DNA of 64,000 nt from Pseudomonadota bacterium (GCA_021792755.1 JAJYUA010000012.1:1-64000), one strand, 5' to 3'. Shown: positions 8,643 through 16,582, counted from the first letter of the stretch. The notes: generated by a model not told the origin, from the letters alone. Translations and numbers: made by a program.

Positions 8643-8780
8643 TCAAGGCCTCCCGCCTTGGCCTCCGACCTCCCAGGGGTTCATCACCGGCACACCCGCC
8701 GCGAGAAACGGGCCCGCATCGCGCGTGGCCACCGTGAACCCGTGCGCGGCGGCGATGGCAGCGATCTGGCCATCAGCCAT
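8643..8780 (-). pseudogene. PIN-domain toxin (VapC/FitB-like) C-terminal fragment
   Basis: A 45-codon frame whose product matches the end of PIN toxins: DGQIAAIAAAHGFTVATRDAG, then FLAAGVPVMNPWE, including the late conserved Asp region. The first ~90 residues with the first catalytic acidic residues are missing. It lies directly downstream of the HipA fragment on the same strand, which suggests an illegitimate joint between two toxin genes. Confidence 0.6.
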
Positions 8781-9123
8781 TGAGATCGCGCATCCGGCCG
8801 CACGGGCTCGACTGACGAGCCCCGCGCTCGAGCAGCTCCCAGGCTGAAATGATGGTGGCAGCCGTGCGCTCGATTCGGCGCCGCGCAGCCCCCTGCGGCA
8901 ATAAGTCGATGAGGAACGACGGCCAATGCGGGAGAGCGCGAATCCGCAGATCCACGGGCGCCCGCACGGTGAGCGCGCGATAGTCCTGGGCGTCGAGGTG
9001 CTCGACCGCGTAGTCGGTATCGTATTGAAGCCGGACCGATCCCCGCGGTGTCGAATCGGGAGTGGTCTGCAGAACGGCCGCGCATGCGTGCCAGACTCCG
9101 TCGAGGTGAATGTCGAGCTGCAT
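8773..9123 (-). pseudogene. HipA N-terminal fragment
   Basis: About 95 residues match the N-terminal subdomain of HipA-type Ser/Thr kinases (GSVRLQYDTDYAVEHLDAQD, then LPHWPSFLIDLLPQGAARRR). The kinase core with its ATP-binding and catalytic loops is absent; the frame continues into unrelated sequence and stops at 8773. Full HipA proteins have about 400-440 residues. No HipB antitoxin gene is left upstream, although operator-like palindromes are. The product would be inactive as a kinase. Confidence 0.7.
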
Positions 9124-9128
9124 AAACA

Positions 9129-9183
9129 GCAGTATACTGCGTCTTATATTCCACTCGACACGTTATTTAGCAGTATTATGCTT
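9129..9183. promoter_or_regulatory. HipB-type operator remnant (palindromes)
   Basis: Just upstream of the HipA fragment start lies a perfect 12-base palindrome, GCAGTATACTGC (9129-9140). A related half-site TAGCAGTATTATGC lies at 9169-9182. The pair sits where a HipB antitoxin would bind to repress a hip operon. The antitoxin gene itself is gone. Confidence 0.4.
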
Positions 9184-9357
9184 GTTATTGAGATAGACGT
9201 GATGACCTAGCGCCCCCCGCCGGGCTTAAGATTCTTGCTAAGTTCCGGATCACGCTTCAACCGGCCCCGAACTTACTCGCCAGCTCGCGAGTACTTTGCG
9301 ACCTCATATCCCTGAGATTGTCCGCGCGGGATATCGCGTCATCACACCCGAGCTCTT

Positions 9358-10409
9358 TCACCCGCCGGATGCCTCGGCGACATTCACGGCCGCCGCCTCC
9401 TCCTCCGCCGCCAGTGCCTCAAGGTAACGTCGGTAGACGTACACCCGATCTCGGGCGCGTCCCGTCGACTCCTTGACGATCCCAAGAGACTCGAGCTCGC
9501 TCAGCAATGAATTGACGGTCGGCGTCGTGAGGCCCGTGGCCTTTCTCAGTGCCGCCACCGTGGCGACAGGCTTGGTCTGCAGCGCCTCCTGGATCATCCG
9601 CAGCGAGCCGGCAATCCTGGGTACCGCGCGCAGTTGTGTTCGATCTTCGTGGAACACCCGCGTTACGCGTCGCCCGGTTTCGATCGCCACCTCTGCGCTG
9701 TGCCGAATCGGCTCCGCGAAAAATTCGATCCAACGCTCATAGTCCCCGTCCGCACCCACCGCGTTAAGCTCCGCGTAGTACTGTTGCCGGTGCTGCTTGA
9801 AATACAGGCTGGGATACAACAGTGGTTTGTGCAGACATGGTCGTGGCAGAGCATCAGGGTGATCAGCAAGCGCCCGACGCGGCCATTGCCGTCCAGAAAT
9901 GGGTGAATGATTTCGAACTGCACATGGGCGAGGGCCGCTTCAACGACGGGAGTGGCCGGTTCGAGCAGGTACTGCTCGAGATTCCTCAGACAGGCATCCA
10001 GGTCGGCCGGCGGCGGCGGCACGAAGGCCGCATTGCCGGGCCGAGTACCTCCGATCCAGTTCTGCGAGCGGCGAAATTCACCGGGCTGCTTCTGTGCACC
10101 GCATCCATCGGCAAGCAGGATGCCGTGCATTTCGCGTAGCAGCCGGGTCGAGAGTGGGAAGCCGCCGGCCATTCGCTCCAAACCGTGGTTCACGGCGTCG
10201 ACGTAGCGCGAGACCTCCCGTACGTCGTCATCCGGCGCGCCGGACACCGCCGCGATCTGGTGTGCCAGCAACTGATCCAGCGTCGATTGGGTACCTTCGA
10301 TCTGAGAGGAGAGGCAGCGGCGGCGACCGCCCTCATGCTGACGGCGATGGTGCGTACCGAACTGAACGATTCCGTCTGACGGCAAGCTTGTGGTGCCGCC
10401 GAAGATCAA
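9358..10409 (-). pseudogene. second Fic family gene, frameshifted
   Basis: Homologous along its length to the intact Fic gene at 5610-6803. The inhibitory motif SSQIEGTQ and the Fic loop HPFLDGNGRVGR are readable in one frame (about 9850-10310). Near 9830 the frame shifts: the expected YPSLYFKQHRQQYY and the C-terminal winged-helix part follow in another frame to the stop at 9358. The first ~60 residues are also scrambled by a shift near 10315. Two separate lesions make it a pseudogene, probably an old duplicate or independent acquisition. Confidence 0.8.
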
Positions 10410-10543
10410 CGGTGCGCGCTCCTCGGGCTCCGAGCAGCGGGCGTCCGCTTCGAACAGGAGTCCAGAAGGTCAGGCAGACTGGAGCTGCCGGTTTCACGCC
10501 GCTCGGTGGAGCAGCAAGACTCGGTTCGGCGCCAATCGATGGA

Positions 10544-11179
10544 TCAGTCGGGTTGCGGCATGCGAAACAGAGCGTCCCGCTGAATCTGGAAGTAGTCCGT
10601 TCGCCCTCCGCCGCGCAGCACGGGAGCCGCCGCCGCCGTATCGTACAGGCCCTTACGCAGCAGGCGGTGCGCGATGTGCACACCCACCACCTCGCCCAGG
10701 ATCAGCCATGTCGATAGCGTGCCGCCCGAGGCATCGCGTAGCGCAACGATCTGGGAGAGGCGGCATTCCAGATTGACCGGACTCTCCGCGACCCGGGGCG
10801 CTGCGATATTCGCGGAGGGAGCGGATGTCAGCTCCGCCAGGTGAAATTCATCGGTATCGGACGAGACGGTTGCGCTGGTCGCATTCATTCGCTCCGTGAG
10901 GTCCCGGGTAACAAGATTCCAGACGAACTCACCGGTCTTCTCGGCATTGCGCAGGGTGTCCTTGGAGCCAAGGCTCGCGAAGCCGATGATCGGCGGCCGG
11001 TAATTGAAGAGGTTGAAGAAGCTGTACGGCGCCAGATTCCGGTGACCCGCGCCGTCGTGAGTCGAGATCCAGCCGATGGGGCGCGGCGCGATGATCGATC
11101 CCAGCGGGTCGTGCGCCAGTCCGTGACCCTTTTGCGGATCGTACCAGTACCGATCGCTCTCGAGACTCGTGCCGCTCAT
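10544..11179 (-). CDS. flavin reductase family protein (FMN-binding split barrel)
   Basis: 211 residues. Family features: YDPQKGHGLAHDPLGSIIAPRPIGWIST near the N-terminus, NLAPYSFFNLFNYRPPIIGFAS, NAEKTGEFVWNLV, and a C-terminal region binding FMN (LILGEVVGVHI). Members reduce or bind FMN with NAD(P)H and often support two-component oxygenases. Its ATG overlaps the stop of the upstream SRPBCC gene (ATGA), so it is the third gene of an ArsR-SRPBCC-flavin reductase operon. The substrate is unknown. Confidence 0.85.
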   Translation of the reverse strand: MSGTSLESDRYWYDPQKGHGLAHDPLGSIIAPRPIGWISTHDGAGHRNLAPYSFFNLFNYRPPIIGFASLGSKDTLRNAEKTGEFVWNLVTRDLTERMNATSATVSSDTDEFHLAELTSAPSANIAAPRVAESPVNLECRLSQIVALRDASGGTLSTWLILGEVVGVHIAHRLLRKGLYDTAAAAPVLRGGGRTDYFQIQRDALFRMPQPD

Positions 11180-11628
11180 GCCGGAGTTCCGGTCACGCGC
11201 TCGAGCCGCTCCAGCACCCTCGGCCAGCCCCCAGACATCGTCGCGTAAGCCGAGGCATTCCGCGGCCCGAACCCGGTGTGCTCCATCCGAACCCGCGTCC
11301 CGCCGGATACGGGCGTGAGCGTCCATTCGACGATGCTGTCGAGAGCGGTGCCGTGGCCGAAGGTCTGGACCGAGCCTCCCTTCCACGTATACACGAGCCG
11401 ACTCGGCGGCTCGAAGGTGGTGATCTCGCAGTCGACGAGTCCATTCCAGTTACCCATCGGCTTGGCGTGAAACTGAAACCGCGCGCCCAGGCGCGGCTCG
11501 AAATCATTCTCCATCAGCCACTCCGCGATGAGCGAGGACTGGGTCAGGGCGCGCCAGATCTTCTCCGGCGGGTAGGGCATCGTCCGCTCGAGCACGATCG
11601 AGCGAGTAGCCGGGGAAATGTTGGTCAT
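11176..11628 (-). CDS. SRPBCC (AHSA1-like) domain protein
   Basis: 150 residues of START/AHSA1 type: MPYPPEKIWRALTQSSLIAEWLMENDF, LGARFQFHAKPMG, the ...RLVYTWKGG... strand, WTLTPVSGGTRVRMEHTGF and GGWPRVLERLE at the end. Such proteins hold hydrophobic ligands in a helix-grip cavity. It is the middle gene of the operon: its start overlaps the ArsR stop and its stop overlaps the flavin reductase start, each by ATGA. ArsR-AHSA1 pairs are common, and the ArsR probably controls it. Confidence 0.9.
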   Translation of the reverse strand: MTNISPATRSIVLERTMPYPPEKIWRALTQSSLIAEWLMENDFEPRLGARFQFHAKPMGNWNGLVDCEITTFEPPSRLVYTWKGGSVQTFGHGTALDSIVEWTLTPVSGGTRVRMEHTGFGPRNASAYATMSGGWPRVLERLERVTGTPA

Positions 11629-11993
11629 CAGTCCATCCTCTGCAGAAGATCTTCAAGACGATCGAGCCGCTCACGCCAGAAAGCCCCATACAGGCTCAGC
11701 CAGTCCACGAGCGGCGAGAGGCTCTGCGCCTCGGCACGGTAGTGTGTTTCCCGTCCCGCGTGCCGATCCCGGACGAGACCCGCCGACTTGAGCACGGCGA
11801 GGTGCTTCGAGACGGCAGGCTGCGAGATCCCGGCGTAGCGGGTGAGCATCCATACGGTCTGCTCGCCTTCACGGCACAGCCGCTCGAAGAGGGAGCGGCG
11901 CGTCGGGTCGGCCAAGGTTCTGAACACGTCGGCGGCGGAAGCGGTCTTCACGGTAATAAATAGCTGTACAGTTATGCGATTAATGATAACCAT
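11628..11993 (-). CDS. ArsR family transcriptional regulator
   Basis: 121 residues with a winged helix-turn-helix: VFRTLADPTRRSLFERLC, MLTRYAGISQPAVSKHLAVLKSAGLV, then the wing RDRHAGRETHYRAE. No metal-binding ELCVCDL-type Cys motif is present, so it is not an arsenic sensor; it belongs to the group paired with SRPBCC proteins. The start MVIINR at 11993 is typical of relatives. It heads the operon and probably represses it. Confidence 0.9.
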   Translation of the reverse strand: MVIINRITVQLFITVKTASAADVFRTLADPTRRSLFERLCREGEQTVWMLTRYAGISQPAVSKHLAVLKSAGLVRDRHAGRETHYRAEAQSLSPLVDWLSLYGAFWRERLDRLEDLLQRMD

Positions 11994-12036
11994 GTGGCTA
12001 TCTGTTAGTCAAGCCGCGGGCGGCTTACGAGGGTGA

Positions 12037-12219
12037 ACGGACCGGGGGTATCTGGTCGATCTGACCGAGTTGCAGGCGCTCTATTGCGAGCTCGCGAACG
12101 CCTGCCCCGACAAATGGAACTACGATCGCCTGGGAAATCGCGAGGTGCACCGGCACCTCGCGAGCCGCGATGTCGAACTGCAGCGGTGGATCGACGACTA
12201 CGGTCTACGTCGACTGTGA
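12037..12219 (+). pseudogene. 5'-truncated small hypothetical gene
   Basis: A frame open between a TGA at 12034 and the TGA at 12217 gives a coherent small helical protein (LTELQALYCELANACPDKWN, then DRLGNREVHRHLASRDVELQ and RWIDDYGLRRL). No start codon is present in frame, so the beginning is lost. I know of no function for this type. Confidence 0.35.
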
Positions 12220-12309
12220 GTTTCCGAGAGACTGACCAGCCGTACGGTCAGAGGCGCGGCTGCGACACCCACCGCGATAGGAACGGTTCCGGGCTTCCGA
12301 CGGATGCCG

Positions 12310-12555
12310 TTACCGCTGATCCTTGGCCGGCGCCGGAATCTTCGGCGCCCGGCGGAGGAACTTCAGCATGTCCTTCGGCTTCGCCGTTCCCGCGCGCTCG
12401 CGCAGGAACTCTCGCGCGGTGCGCAGACACCCGACCTTCTCGGCCACGGCGGCGGCGATGAACGGGTTGAGGGAAACCCCGTCACTCGCCGCGAGCCCGG
12501 CCGCCGCCTTCTTGACCGATGCCGGCCGCTTCAGGGGATAGGTGCTCTTACTCAT
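12310..12555 (-). CDS. ribbon-helix-helix antitoxin (HicB/toxin-antitoxin type)
   Basis: 81 residues. The start STYPLKRPASVKKAAAGLAA followed by DGVSLNPFIAAAVAEKVG is a classic ribbon-helix-helix DNA-binding unit of toxin-antitoxin antidotes; the tail (FLRERAGTAKPKDMLKFLRR) is the usual toxin-binding part. It looks complete. Its ATG overlaps the TGA of the PIN fragment upstream (ATGA), so toxin precedes antitoxin. With the toxin truncated it may now be an orphan repressor. Confidence 0.75.
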   Translation of the reverse strand: MSKSTYPLKRPASVKKAAAGLAASDGVSLNPFIAAAVAEKVGCLRTAREFLRERAGTAKPKDMLKFLRRAPKIPAPAKDQR

Positions 12556-12735
12556 GTCTTGATCCTCTTCAGGAACGCGCCGGGCGTCACCGCCTCAATC
12601 CCGAACTCCCCGATCGCCGGCTGGAAGTGGCGCACATTATGCGTGACGATCGCCTTCCCCCTGCCAGTGTCCGCGGCCTCGAGCACGCTCGCGTCATCGG
12701 GATCGGCGAGCGGGACGCCTTTCGCCGGGACCGGG
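12552..12735 (-). pseudogene. PIN-domain toxin C-terminal fragment
   Basis: The last ~60 codons of a PIN toxin remain: PLADPDDASVLEAADTGRGK, then AIVTHNVRHFQPAIGEFGIE and TPGAFLKRI. They retain the DPDD motif and the TxNxxxF region that follow the catalytic centre. The N-terminal half with the first catalytic Asp is replaced by a DUF2285-type sequence. The stop overlaps the antitoxin start. Confidence 0.65.
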
Positions 12736-13060
12736 AAGCCACCGGGCCAGCGACGATCAGCTCGCGGTATTCCCCGGCCGTCAGCGCCTGCGCCCTACGG
12801 ATGAGATACCGCGCCTGGGTGCGCAGGGCGCCGTCCGGCTGCCAGCTGCGAGCGGCGGCGGCTCCGGAAGAGCGCAACCGCCAGTTCGCGCAGGGAGGCG
12901 CCAGCCGCCAGGCCATCGAGAACCCGCAGCGCGCGTGTGCGAAAGGGGTCCCTCCGGCCGGGACGCTCGCGAGTGATCCCTCTCGCCCTGCACCCGCACC
13001 CATCCCTCTGCAATCCCCGCCCGCCGGATGACGCACGGGGTGCGAATTTTTGCAAATCCG
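12736..13060 (-). pseudogene. DUF2285-type protein remnant, frameshifted
   Basis: In one frame RDPFRTRALRVLDGLAAGAS and LRELAVALF, then in another frame DGALRTQARYLIRRAQALTA and GEYRELIVAG, reproduce the helix-turn-helix-like DUF2285 pattern (biased towards alphaproteobacterial and mobile-element genomes). The frame changes near 12870. The start is not identifiable. It is joined to a PIN toxin tail at about 12735. Confidence 0.5.
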
Positions 13061-13123
13061 TTCCCGATCACGAGCGCTGATTCCGGGGTCCATCTCGCCT
13101 GCGGACGCAGTGCTCCTCGCCGT

Positions 13124-14029
13124 TCAAGGCTCACCGCCAACAGGCTCGATGCACAGGCCTTTCAAGCGCTCAGGATCCATCACGACCTCGATGACGCCTA
13201 TCACTTCCCTCTCGACGGTGAACAGGAAGGCCACCACGGGTTTGCCGCCGGGAGCCCACATCGCGCCGAAATGACCATTGATCAGCGCCAGTCGTGCGCC
13301 GGTCGCCCGACCTTTGAAGGTCTCGGCCACCTTTTCTCCTCCGCGAATCTCCCTTTCAAAGGGCGGCGCTCCCTTGGCGCGATTCCGTGCGGCGATCTTC
13401 ACTGCAGTGGCATCCGCATAAAGGGTGGCGTCGGGGGCGAGAAGGCGAAGCAACGCGGCAAAGTCCCGCTCCCTGGAGGCCGCGAGAAAGGCGGACACGA
13501 CTTCCCGTTCGCGCACGCCTTCAGCAACCGATGACCGGCTCCTTCCTCGCACCTTCCGGCGCGCTCGGCTGGCAAGCTGCTTGGCTGCCACTTCCGATCG
13601 ATCGAGGATGGCGCCGATTTCCTTGAAGGAAATATCGAAGATGTCATGAAGCACGAATGCGATACGTTCCATCGGCGTCAGTGTGTCGAGTACCACAAGG
13701 AGCGCCGGGCCCACGGAGTCGGCCAGCATCACATCGGACTCCGGTGTCCGGGAGTCACTGTCCTCTGAGCGATCCGGGCTGACGCGGCCGATCGCTTCCA
13801 ATTTCGCCTTTCGCGAGCGCAGGACATCCAAACAGACCCTGGCCACCACCGTAGTGAGCCAGCCGCGCAGATTCTCGATGCGCTCCGCATCAGTACCCGT
13901 CAATCTCAGCCATGCCTCTTGAATGGCGTCATCGGCCTCGGACGAGGACCCGAGCATCCGGCAGGCCAGCGCGCGCAGCTGAGATCTGCTTTCCTGAAAT
14001 TTCTTGGCGAGCCAGTCGCTCTCCTTCAT
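13124..14029 (-). CDS. ECF41-type RNA polymerase sigma factor (SigJ-like)
   Basis: 301 residues. Region 2 is at about residues 12-80 (QLRALACRMLGSSSEADDAI, QEAWLRLT, GWLTTVVARVCLDVLRSRKA); region 4 at about 108-165 (LTPMERIAFVLHDIFDISFKEIGAILDRSE). A SnoaL-like domain fills the last ~110 residues, the mark of ECF41, where it acts as a built-in regulator instead of an anti-sigma factor. The usual DGGGK and NPDKL motifs of that domain are altered here (DATAVK; MDPERL). It is divergent from a carboxymuconolactone decarboxylase gene, the partner typical of ECF41, with an ECF41 promoter between them. Confidence 0.9.
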   Translation of the reverse strand: MKESDWLAKKFQESRSQLRALACRMLGSSSEADDAIQEAWLRLTGTDAERIENLRGWLTTVVARVCLDVLRSRKAKLEAIGRVSPDRSEDSDSRTPESDVMLADSVGPALLVVLDTLTPMERIAFVLHDIFDISFKEIGAILDRSEVAAKQLASRARRKVRGRSRSSVAEGVREREVVSAFLAASRERDFAALLRLLAPDATLYADATAVKIAARNRAKGAPPFEREIRGGEKVAETFKGRATGARLALINGHFGAMWAPGGKPVVAFLFTVEREVIGVIEVVMDPERLKGLCIEPVGGEP

Positions 14030-14042
14030 CTTTGCGATTCCT

Positions 14043-14069
14043 CGTCACCTTTCAGCCGCGTGAACCGTC
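14043..14069 (+). promoter_or_regulatory. ECF41-type promoter (CGTCACC-N16-CGTC)
   Basis: The -35-like box CGTCACC at 14043-14049 and the -10-like box CGTC at 14066-14069 are separated by exactly 16 bases. The published ECF41 consensus is TGTCACA-N16-CGTC. It points at the CMD gene starting at 14165 and lies 14 bases from the start of the sigma gene on the other strand. Confidence 0.7.
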
Positions 14070-14164
14070 ATCCACATGACGAACGGCGGCTCCGACAGGT
14101 GACGGGCACCTGCCGACCGTCGATGCCGGAATTGCAAATCCCTGAAGGCACAGGAGAAAACCAT

Positions 14165-14617
14165 ATGCAGCCTCGAATGAAAAGCCCAGCCACGATCATC
14201 CCGGAGGCCATGGAGCCCTTTCAAGCGCTGAATTCCATCATCGCCAAGAGCGGCCTGCCGCAGAAGCTCCTCGCCCTCGTTCATCTGCGTGCCAGTCAAA
14301 TCAATGGATGCAGCGCGTGCGTCTTTGGCGGCTATCAACAGGCAAAAAGGCTCGGGGAGACCGAAAACAGAATTTCCACTGTGGCGGCCTGGCGCGAAGC
14401 CCCCTTCTATACCGATGCGGAGCGCGCAGCCTTGGACCTGACGGAAGCGGTCACCAGATTGAGCGATCGCTCCAATCCCGTATCGGACGAACTATGGGAG
14501 CAGGTGTCGAAGCACTTCAAAGAGCGGCAGCTCTCGGCCTTGCTGCTCTCGATTTGCCTGACCAATGTTTACAATAGGATCAATGTCTCGACCCGGCAAA
14601 TTGCCGGGCAGTGCTAG
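14165..14617 (+). CDS. carboxymuconolactone decarboxylase family (AhpD-like) protein
   Basis: 150 residues. The AhpD/CMD core is clear: LALVHLRASQINGCSACVFG carries the redox CxxC, followed by TVAAWREAPFYTDAERAALDLTEAV and a C-terminal NVYNRINVSTR. Relatives act as peroxidase-like thiol enzymes. Most have CxxCxxxH; here the His position is Gly (CSACVFGG), so proton relay may be changed. AGGAG precedes ATG 14165. It is controlled, by inference, by the divergent ECF41 sigma factor through the promoter at 14043-14069. Confidence 0.9.
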   Translation: MQPRMKSPATIIPEAMEPFQALNSIIAKSGLPQKLLALVHLRASQINGCSACVFGGYQQAKRLGETENRISTVAAWREAPFYTDAERAALDLTEAVTRLSDRSNPVSDELWEQVSKHFKERQLSALLLSICLTNVYNRINVSTRQIAGQC

Positions 14618-14696
14618 CCGCGAGGCGAAAGCGTTGAGTACGCCGGAGCGCTTGCCGGGACTTGGGTACGGCGTGAGAGGGCCGTGAGGGGGGGAA

Positions 14697-15065
14697 ATGA
14701 ACATCACCCTTTGGGCTTTTCAGGTTGCTCTGGCCGTGCGCACGGCCTGCGGGGCGGTATGGAAATTCTCGCATACCGCCGCGCAGACCATGCCGTCCAT
14801 CAAGGCGATACCGAACGGTGCATGGAAGACGATGGCGGTGACCGAGATATTGCTCGCGGCCGGATTGGTGATACCGGCGCTGGGCAGCCCGTTTGGCACA
14901 CTCGCTCCGTGTGCGGCCACCGCGATCGGGGGCGAGATGCTGCTGCTGTCCGGGGTGCATCTTGGCTCCGGGTCCAAACGCATGGGCCCCAGCGGCTACG
15001 GGCTCGTGATGGCCGCCGCAAGCGCTCTCCTGTCATACCGCAGGTTCGTGCCAAAGCCCTTTTGA
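14697..15065 (+). CDS. DoxX-like membrane protein
   Basis: 122 residues with four hydrophobic segments (about 4-22, 45-62, 68-85 and 98-113). The pattern FSHTAAQTMPSIKAIPNGAW between helix 1 and 2 and VTEILLAAGLVIPAL agree with the DoxX-like group of small inner-membrane proteins. A GGGGGAA sequence precedes ATG 14697. It follows the CMD gene by 79 bases and may be cotranscribed from the ECF41 promoter. Its function is unknown. Confidence 0.75.
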   Translation: MNITLWAFQVALAVRTACGAVWKFSHTAAQTMPSIKAIPNGAWKTMAVTEILLAAGLVIPALGSPFGTLAPCAATAIGGEMLLLSGVHLGSGSKRMGPSGYGLVMAAASALLSYRRFVPKPF

Positions 15066-15118
15066 GGACCCACCATGACGCTCATGCCGCAAGCCAGCCC
15101 TCACGATAGGACCGAGCG

Positions 15119-15616
15119 GTGATCAAGCCGGGCGCGGTACTGCGCTTTCAAGCCAGACTGGAAAACTGGGCCAAGGGCATGGACTACTGCGCGGTCGCCG
15201 TTCCGGCGAGGATCACGCAGGCATTGGGCACCAAGAAGGCCGTGCTCGTCATGGCCAGCCTCAACGGTTGCGAGCCATTTGAGGTGAGCTTGTTTCCCGC
15301 CGGCGGCGGGAAACACTATATGAGAGTACGGGCCCAGGCCCGAAGACACGCGAAGGTCCTGGAAGGTGACCTCGTCAAGGTTCGCATCAGAATCCTGGAT
15401 CGGCGCCAGGTGGATCTTCCCCACGATCTCATCGCGGCGCTGACGGACGCAAATGCATCGAAGAAATTCGATGCGTTGACGCCGGGGAAGAGGAGCTATG
15501 CGGTGCGCAAGATCAACGCAGCCGCTCGCCCCGAGACCAGAAAGAGACGGATCGCGGAAGCGGTGGAGTTGGCTCTAGGGGAGGCGGAGCAAAGGACAGA
15601 TCGCGGAATGCGATAG
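15119..15616 (+). CDS. DUF1905/YdeI-type protein
   Basis: 165 residues with a GTG start at 15119 and an AGGA box upstream. Residues about 5-90 are a DUF1905 beta-barrel (FQARLENWAKGMDYCAVAVP, SLNGCEPFEVSLFPAGGGKHYMRV, LEGDLVKVRIRI). Residues about 100-160 are the YdeI/OmpD-associated tail (KKFDALTPGKRSYAVRKINA, ARPETRKRRIAEAVELAL). The family has been linked to peptide and bacteriocin resistance in enterobacteria, but the mechanism is not settled. It may belong to the CMD-DoxX transcription unit. Confidence 0.85.
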   Translation: MIKPGAVLRFQARLENWAKGMDYCAVAVPARITQALGTKKAVLVMASLNGCEPFEVSLFPAGGGKHYMRVRAQARRHAKVLEGDLVKVRIRILDRRQVDLPHDLIAALTDANASKKFDALTPGKRSYAVRKINAAARPETRKRRIAEAVELALGEAEQRTDRGMR

Positions 15617-15873
15617 GCTCGCATGGACCGGGGGCTCGAACACCGGAAATGCGCCGTATACCGTGACCCAGGGAGATGGTCATTGCATGGGGCGAGGCGA
15701 TCGTGCTCCTGGCAAATTTGCTCCTGGCTCAGGGCCTTGCGCGCTGGATCGGACGGTGGGATTCTGAGCGGGCTCAACCCAAGCGAACCTGAAATCGAAT
15801 CGGAATTTGCAAGATGCCGTAATGATCTGTTTCTACTAGACTTACAGATTGTTTTAGGTCGTATGTTTGCATC

Positions 15874-16287
15874 ATGACCAGGAAGCCCCTCACCCTCCGG
15901 GATCGCATCGCCGAACGCATCCGTCGCACGCGCAAGACGGATGTCTTCCTGCGCGAGGATTTCGCCGCTTTCGGGGCCTACGATGTCGTTGGCCGCGAGC
16001 TGCGCAAGCTGGTCGGCGAAGGACTTCTCGTGCAGGTGGGCTATGGCCTCTACGCTCGCGCAAAGCCCTCGGTGCTGTCGGGCAAACCCATTCCGGTCAC
16101 CCCGCTCATCGACATTGGCTTCCAAGCGCTGCGCCGCCTGGGCTATTCGCCGCAGCCGAGCCGGGCCGCCCTGGACTACATCGAGAGACGCACGACACAA
16201 GTGCCCGCGGGTGATCGCATTGCCGTGCCCGGTGCGCGCGTGACGCGCAAGATCGCATTCGGGCCGCGCGTCATAGAGTACACATGA
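15874..16287 (+). CDS. type IV toxin-antitoxin AbiEi/DUF6088-like antitoxin
   Basis: 137 residues. The N-terminal ~65 residues form a winged helix (TDVFLREDFAAFGAYDVVGR, ELRKLVGEGLLVQVGYGLYA) typical of AbiEi-like repressors, followed by a DUF6088-type C-terminal half (ALRRLGYSPQPSRAALDYI, VTRKIAFGPRVIEYT). Such antitoxins bind their own promoter and counteract an AbiEii nucleotidyltransferase without direct binding. It looks complete. Its stop overlaps the start of the next gene (ATGA), which is the expected toxin but truncated. Confidence 0.75.
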   Translation: MTRKPLTLRDRIAERIRRTRKTDVFLREDFAAFGAYDVVGRELRKLVGEGLLVQVGYGLYARAKPSVLSGKPIPVTPLIDIGFQALRRLGYSPQPSRAALDYIERRTTQVPAGDRIAVPGARVTRKIAFGPRVIEYT

Positions 16288-16502
16288 AGCGGCTGACGCA
16301 GGCGCAGTCCGAGCTGATTGACGCCTTCCTCGCCGAACACGGCGCTCGCGTGTCGACAGCACAGCTCGAGAAGGACGGTCTCATCTGCGAGGTGTTCTCG
16401 GCCTTCACCGAGCCGGTCGCGTACCGCGAGCACGAGCCGAAGTTTGTCCTGTGCTCTGCGGCGCTGCGAGCGTTGGATAGTTGGCCAGGTGACGCTCGCT
16501 GA
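16284..16502 (+). pseudogene. AbiEii-type nucleotidyltransferase toxin, N-terminal stub
   Basis: 72 codons. The start MKRLTQAQSELIDAFLAEHG, then LEKDGLICEVFSAF and EPKFVLCS, matches the beginning of AbiEii/AbiGii toxins (about 250-300 residues). Immediately where the nucleotidyltransferase signature GGTSLSK should begin, the sequence becomes unrelated (AALRALDSW) and stops. The catalytic Asp residues are all missing, so the product cannot be an active toxin. Confidence 0.65.
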
Positions 16503-16582
16503 TCCTGCGCAACGATACGCGAACGATAGCGAGGGCGTTGGGGACCTATTGAGAGTTCGAGCCAAGCTCGGCAGACCCTGGC

